A DNA stretch of 15,578 nucleotides from Gemmatimonadota bacterium (lineage in GTDB: Bacteria; Gemmatimonadota; Gemmatimonadetes; Palauibacterales; Palauibacteraceae), in contig JAMJQV010000011.1 of NCBI GenBank assembly GCA_023554435.1, positions 1 to 15,578 of the forward strand, given 5' to 3'. Shown in pieces: positions 13,341 through 15,578 of the stretch (the first letter of the stretch is position 1; every line of letters begins with the position of its first letter). Position numbers and translations under genes: made by a program. The notes below the pieces were generated by a model, which saw only the letters and a program-made list of their open reading frames with translations, ran no database searches and was not told the DNA's origin.

Positions 13341-13894
13341 TTGAGGTATCCCATCTCTACAGCGTAGTCGTACAGGCGCTCTTGCAGGCGTTTTCGAGCC
13401 CTGAACAGGCGTGACTTGACGGTGCCCACGGGAATACCCATGAGCTCGGCGACCTCCTGGTAGCTCAAGCCCTCGAGGTCTGAGAGGACGACCGCGATCC
13501 GAAACTCGTCAGGCAACTCATCGATCGCCGCGATGACCTGGTCATCGATCATTCGGTCGAATATCCGGCCTTCGGGATCCGCATCGTACAGCGCGTCCGA
13601 CGACGGCCTTTCGGCAATCTGTTCGAATTCGACGGGAGACGGGCGGGTCTTCTGTTGGCGGAACTGATTGATGAAGGTGTTCCGCAGAATCGTCATCAGC
13701 CAGGCTCGACAGTTCGTCCCGACCTCGAACCGATCCCAGGCGCGATACGCCTTCAGAACCGCTTCCTGCACCAGGTCCTCGGCGCGTGGCTCGTCGCCAC
13801 CCGACAGGCGCAGGGCCAGGCCGTACAGGGCATCGAGGTGAATCAGCGCCTCGTCCTCGAATTCCCTCTGTCTCGGTTCGGCCGGAATGCTCAT
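13337..13894 (-). CDS. ECF sigma factor, SigR-like (ECF12-type)
   Basis: A 185-residue extracytoplasmic-function sigma factor. Region 2 is at about 15-80, with AEDLVQEAVLKAYRAWDRFEVGTNCRAWLMTILRNTFINQFR giving the -10 recognition helix. Region 4 is at about 120-178, with LPDEFRIAVVLSDLEGLSYQEVAELMGIPVGTVKSRLFRARKRL as the -35 helix-turn-helix. NTFIN, PDEFRIAV, the DLEG segment and GTVKSRL closely resemble Streptomyces SigR. The ATG at 13894 was chosen because conserved sequence begins just after it; the open frame continues to 14233, but the extension is not protein-like. The ribosome-binding GGAG lies only two bases before ATG, which is tight. A perfect SigR-type promoter about 200 bases upstream suggests autoregulation, as in the SigR system. 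It directs RNA polymerase to stress genes, probably the thiol-oxidation response. Confidence 0.93.
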   Translation of the reverse strand: MSIPAEPRQREFEDEALIHLDALYGLALRLSGGDEPRAEDLVQEAVLKAYRAWDRFEVGTNCRAWLMTILRNTFINQFRQQKTRPSPVEFEQIAERPSSDALYDADPEGRIFDRMIDDQVIAAIDELPDEFRIAVVLSDLEGLSYQEVAELMGIPVGTVKSRLFRARKRLQERLYDYAVEMGYLK

Positions 13895-14074
13895 CGCTCC
13901 GCTTTCAGGTGGCGCGTGGATACCACGTTCGCCGCACGGTATGTTGCCGTCGCCCGCCCCGGCAAGCGCCCGCCAGCAGGCTCCTGGCCAGCGTCGCACC
14001 TGGGCGGTCGGAACGCGAGACCTTCCCTCGCCGTACAACGGATGGTAGTCGGCGCCTCGTCCGGACCTGAAGAG

Positions 14075-14102
14075 AACGTCGCTGCCACGGGTTCGAGTTC
14101 CC
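14075..14102 (-). promoter_or_regulatory. Perfect SigR-type promoter upstream of the sigma gene
   Basis: On the minus strand GGGAAC (14102-14097) is followed after exactly 18 bases by CGTT (14078-14075). This matches the published SigR/ECF12 pattern GGGAAY-N18/19-CGTT at every position. It faces the SigR-like gene; the predicted start near 14068 leaves a leader of about 170 bases. The match between encoded sigma type and promoter makes autoregulation the likely reading. Confidence 0.75.
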
Positions 14103-14145
14103 GGCCGGGACTCACTGACCGACGCCTCGTATTCAGGGGAACTGA

Positions 14146-15578
14146 ATGGACACCGATAAACGCCGCTGGTCACGCAGGGCAGGTCTTCTGTTGGGAGGCC
14201 TCGTCGCCGTAGTCCTGGTCGGCTACCTGGCACTGATCGTGATCTTCCGGGCGGTCGTCGACCCGGCTTCCCTGGCGGATCGGGCGGAACCCCACATCTC
14301 CTCGGCCCTCAATCGCCGCGTGTCCATCGGGTCCGCCGATGTCAAGATCTTCCCTCGACCGGAAGTCAGCCTGCTGCGCCTCAGGATCGAGAATCTTCCG
14401 GACTTCGAGGGCGTGCCGCTCGCAACGGTGGACGAACTGAATCTCCGGCCGAGGCTGTTCCCCCTGCTGCTGAGGCGGGTCGAGATCGACCGCGTGCAGG
14501 CAGTGGGTCCGCGGGTGCTGCTCCAGGTGGACGACCAGGGCAGGACCAATTTCGGTGACTTCGTTCCCGCGTCGCGCGAGGACGACGGAGCGCCGGACGC
14601 GCCCCTGGCGCTGGAGATCCGGGGAATCGAGGTAGCGGACGCCCGGATCGGATACCGCGACGCGCTCAGCGGAAGGACGCTGCAGGCGGACGGCCTGTGG
14701 CTCGAAGGCTCGGTGAGGCGAGACTCGGAAGGGCGGCTGGAGCTCGACCTGGAGTCCGGGGTCGACAGCTTGCGCTTCGCGTACCCGCCCGCGTGGCGGA
14801 AGGGAGTCAGGGGTCTGCGAGTGCAGGCCGCGATCGAAGCCGTTGCGGGCCCGGAGATGCGGTGGATCGAGATCTCTTCCGGAACCGCCACGCTGAACGG
14901 ACTCTCCGTGGCCGTGAGCGGCAGGGCCGACTCGCTCAGGTCTCCGAAGAGGATCCTGGACCTGGCTGTTCGTGGCGACGAGGTGGACCTGTCCGGTTTG
15001 ATCTCATCGCTGCCGGATTCGATTCGGGACGCCGTCCCGGTGGACGTGTGGGGAGAGCTCGGAGTCGACCTTACCGTGCGCGGCGCGTTCGGACCCGATG
15101 CGTTCCCGGCCGTCGAGGGGATCATGACATTGCGGCGCGGCGGAGTCAGGCGGGACGCCGGCCCACCGCTGCTGGAGTTTCTCGACGCCGACGTTCGCAT
15201 CCAGGAGGGCCGTGCCGAGCTCTCGGGCGGGCGGGCCCGGATGCCCGGGGGTGAGCTTTCGGCTGCGGGCGTGCTGTTGCTCGATTCGACCCTCGCCTTC
15301 GAGGCTACGATCGACGGCAACGCCGACGCCGCGGAACTCGCACGGGCCTTCGGATCGGGAGCTCCGGACCAGCCCACGGCCTCCAGAGGAACGGCCCGCT
15401 GGAGCGTGACAGGCACGGGAGCGATGGACCGACTCGACCAGGCGCGTCTCGCGGGCGAGCTCGGTCTGACGGGAATCGAGATCACGGGTGGCAGCCTCGT
15501 GCGACCGGTGGAGGTACCGTCGGCCGTCGTGCGCCTGACCGGCGGCCGGGCGGTGTGGGAGGAAGTCACGGTGTTGGC
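14146..15578 (+). CDS. AsmA-family outer-membrane-biogenesis protein, 3' truncated
   Basis: The first 477 codons of an AsmA-like protein, open to the window edge with no stop. An N-terminal membrane anchor spans about residues 13-36, preceded by KRRWSRR (inside-positive). The typical AsmA N-domain follows: ISSALNRRVSIGSADVKIFP at 51-70, ENLPDFEGVPLATVDELNLR at 82-101, LFPLLLRRVEIDRVQAVGPR at 104-123, and DDQGRTNFGDF at 129-139. The remainder is a long beta-rich region expected to form a periplasmic bridge-like groove. AsmA/TamB-like proteins are implicated in phospholipid transport to the outer membrane, so a double-membrane cell is implied. The ATG at 14146 has AGGGGA about six bases upstream. 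It is transcribed away from the sigma gene across a shared 251-base region; I found no convincing promoter of its own there. The full length and C-terminal domain are unseen. Confidence 0.9.
   Translation, partial: MDTDKRRWSRRAGLLLGGLVAVVLVGYLALIVIFRAVVDPASLADRAEPHISSALNRRVSIGSADVKIFPRPEVSLLRLRIENLPDFEGVPLATVDELNLRPRLFPLLLRRVEIDRVQAVGPRVLLQVDDQGRTNFGDFVPASREDDGAPDAPLALEIRGIEVADARIGYRDALSGRTLQADGLWLEGSVRRDSEGRLELDLESGVDSLRFAYPPAWRKGVRGLRVQAAIEAVAGPEMRWIEISSGTATLNGLSVAVSGRADSLRSPKRILDLAVRGDEVDLSGLISSLPDSIRDAVPVDVWGELGVDLTVRGAFGPDAFPAVEGIMTLRRGGVRRDAGPPLLEFLDADVRIQEGRAELSGGRARMPGGELSAAGVLLLDSTLAFEATIDGNADAAELARAFGSGAPDQPTASRGTARWSVTGTGAMDRLDQARLAGELGLTGIEITGGSLVRPVEVPSAVVRLTGGRAVWEEVTVL

Noticed and set aside
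14010..14035. GGAAC followed by CGTA on the + strand, a possible SigR-type promoter for the AsmA-like gene.
   Set aside because: The spacer is 17 bases and the -10 differs from CGTT, so it is not distinguishable from chance.
13895..14233. In-frame N-terminal extension of the sigma factor, similar in idea to the longer SigR' form of Streptomyces.
   Set aside because: Only GTG or TTG starts without ribosome-binding sites follow the predicted transcription start, and the encoded sequence is Arg/Pro/Gly-rich without homology signs. Open frames are common in GC-rich DNA.
14223..15569. Very long open frame on the minus strand opposite the AsmA-like gene.
   Set aside because: Its product is Ser/Arg/Pro-rich with no motif, while the + strand encodes a clear AsmA domain. 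It is an antisense shadow.

Overview
The window reads as a compact, GC-rich bacterial chromosome segment with no tRNA, rRNA, CRISPR, insertion sequence or phage gene visible. An AsmA-family protein at the right edge points to a Gram-negative-type envelope. The overall gene mix fits Gemmatimonadota or a similar deep-branching, high-GC, Gram-negative phylum, but that placement is an impression from the proteins and not something the sequence proves. Only the two edge genes lie on the + strand, and both are cut by the window. Everything between about 1177 and 13894 is on the minus strand.

Layout, read in transcription order (right to left). (a) A divergent 251-bp intergenic region (13895-14145) separates the + strand AsmA-like gene from a SigR-like ECF sigma factor. 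It carries a perfect match to the SigR-type promoter (GGGAAC, 18 bases, CGTT) facing the sigma gene. The sigma gene overlaps the gene for its RsrA-like zinc anti-sigma factor. (b) An M42 aminopeptidase, a DtxR/MntR-family metal regulator, an unrecognised 79-residue protein, a PHP-domain phosphoesterase and thioredoxin reductase follow. (c) A likely operon begins with an A-type Fe-S carrier (ErpA/IscA) behind a candidate sigma-70 promoter. It continues with a metallo-beta-lactamase-fold hydrolase, a DHH phosphoesterase carrying a single-base frameshift, a dephospho-CoA kinase fused to a PHP phosphoesterase domain, a LeuT-like Na+-coupled transporter, a tiny MetS-like membrane protein and an NrnA-type DHH phosphatase. 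The junctions are overlapping or nearly touching (TGATG, GTGA, ATGA, GTGA, then 4 bases). (d) An unrecognised protein with a long Gly-Asn tract ends at a strong intrinsic terminator (1970-2009). (e) ccdA follows and converges on the truncated ABC exporter gene at the left edge.

Two themes stand out. One is thiol and redox control: a sigma/anti-sigma pair of the thiol-oxidation-sensing type, thioredoxin reductase, CcdA and an Fe-S carrier. The other is small-phosphoester turnover: two DHH proteins, two PHP domains, one of them fused to CoaE, and an MBL-fold hydrolase. The most unusual single object is the CoaE-PHP fusion. I found no convincing wholly new multi-gene system such as a defence island.
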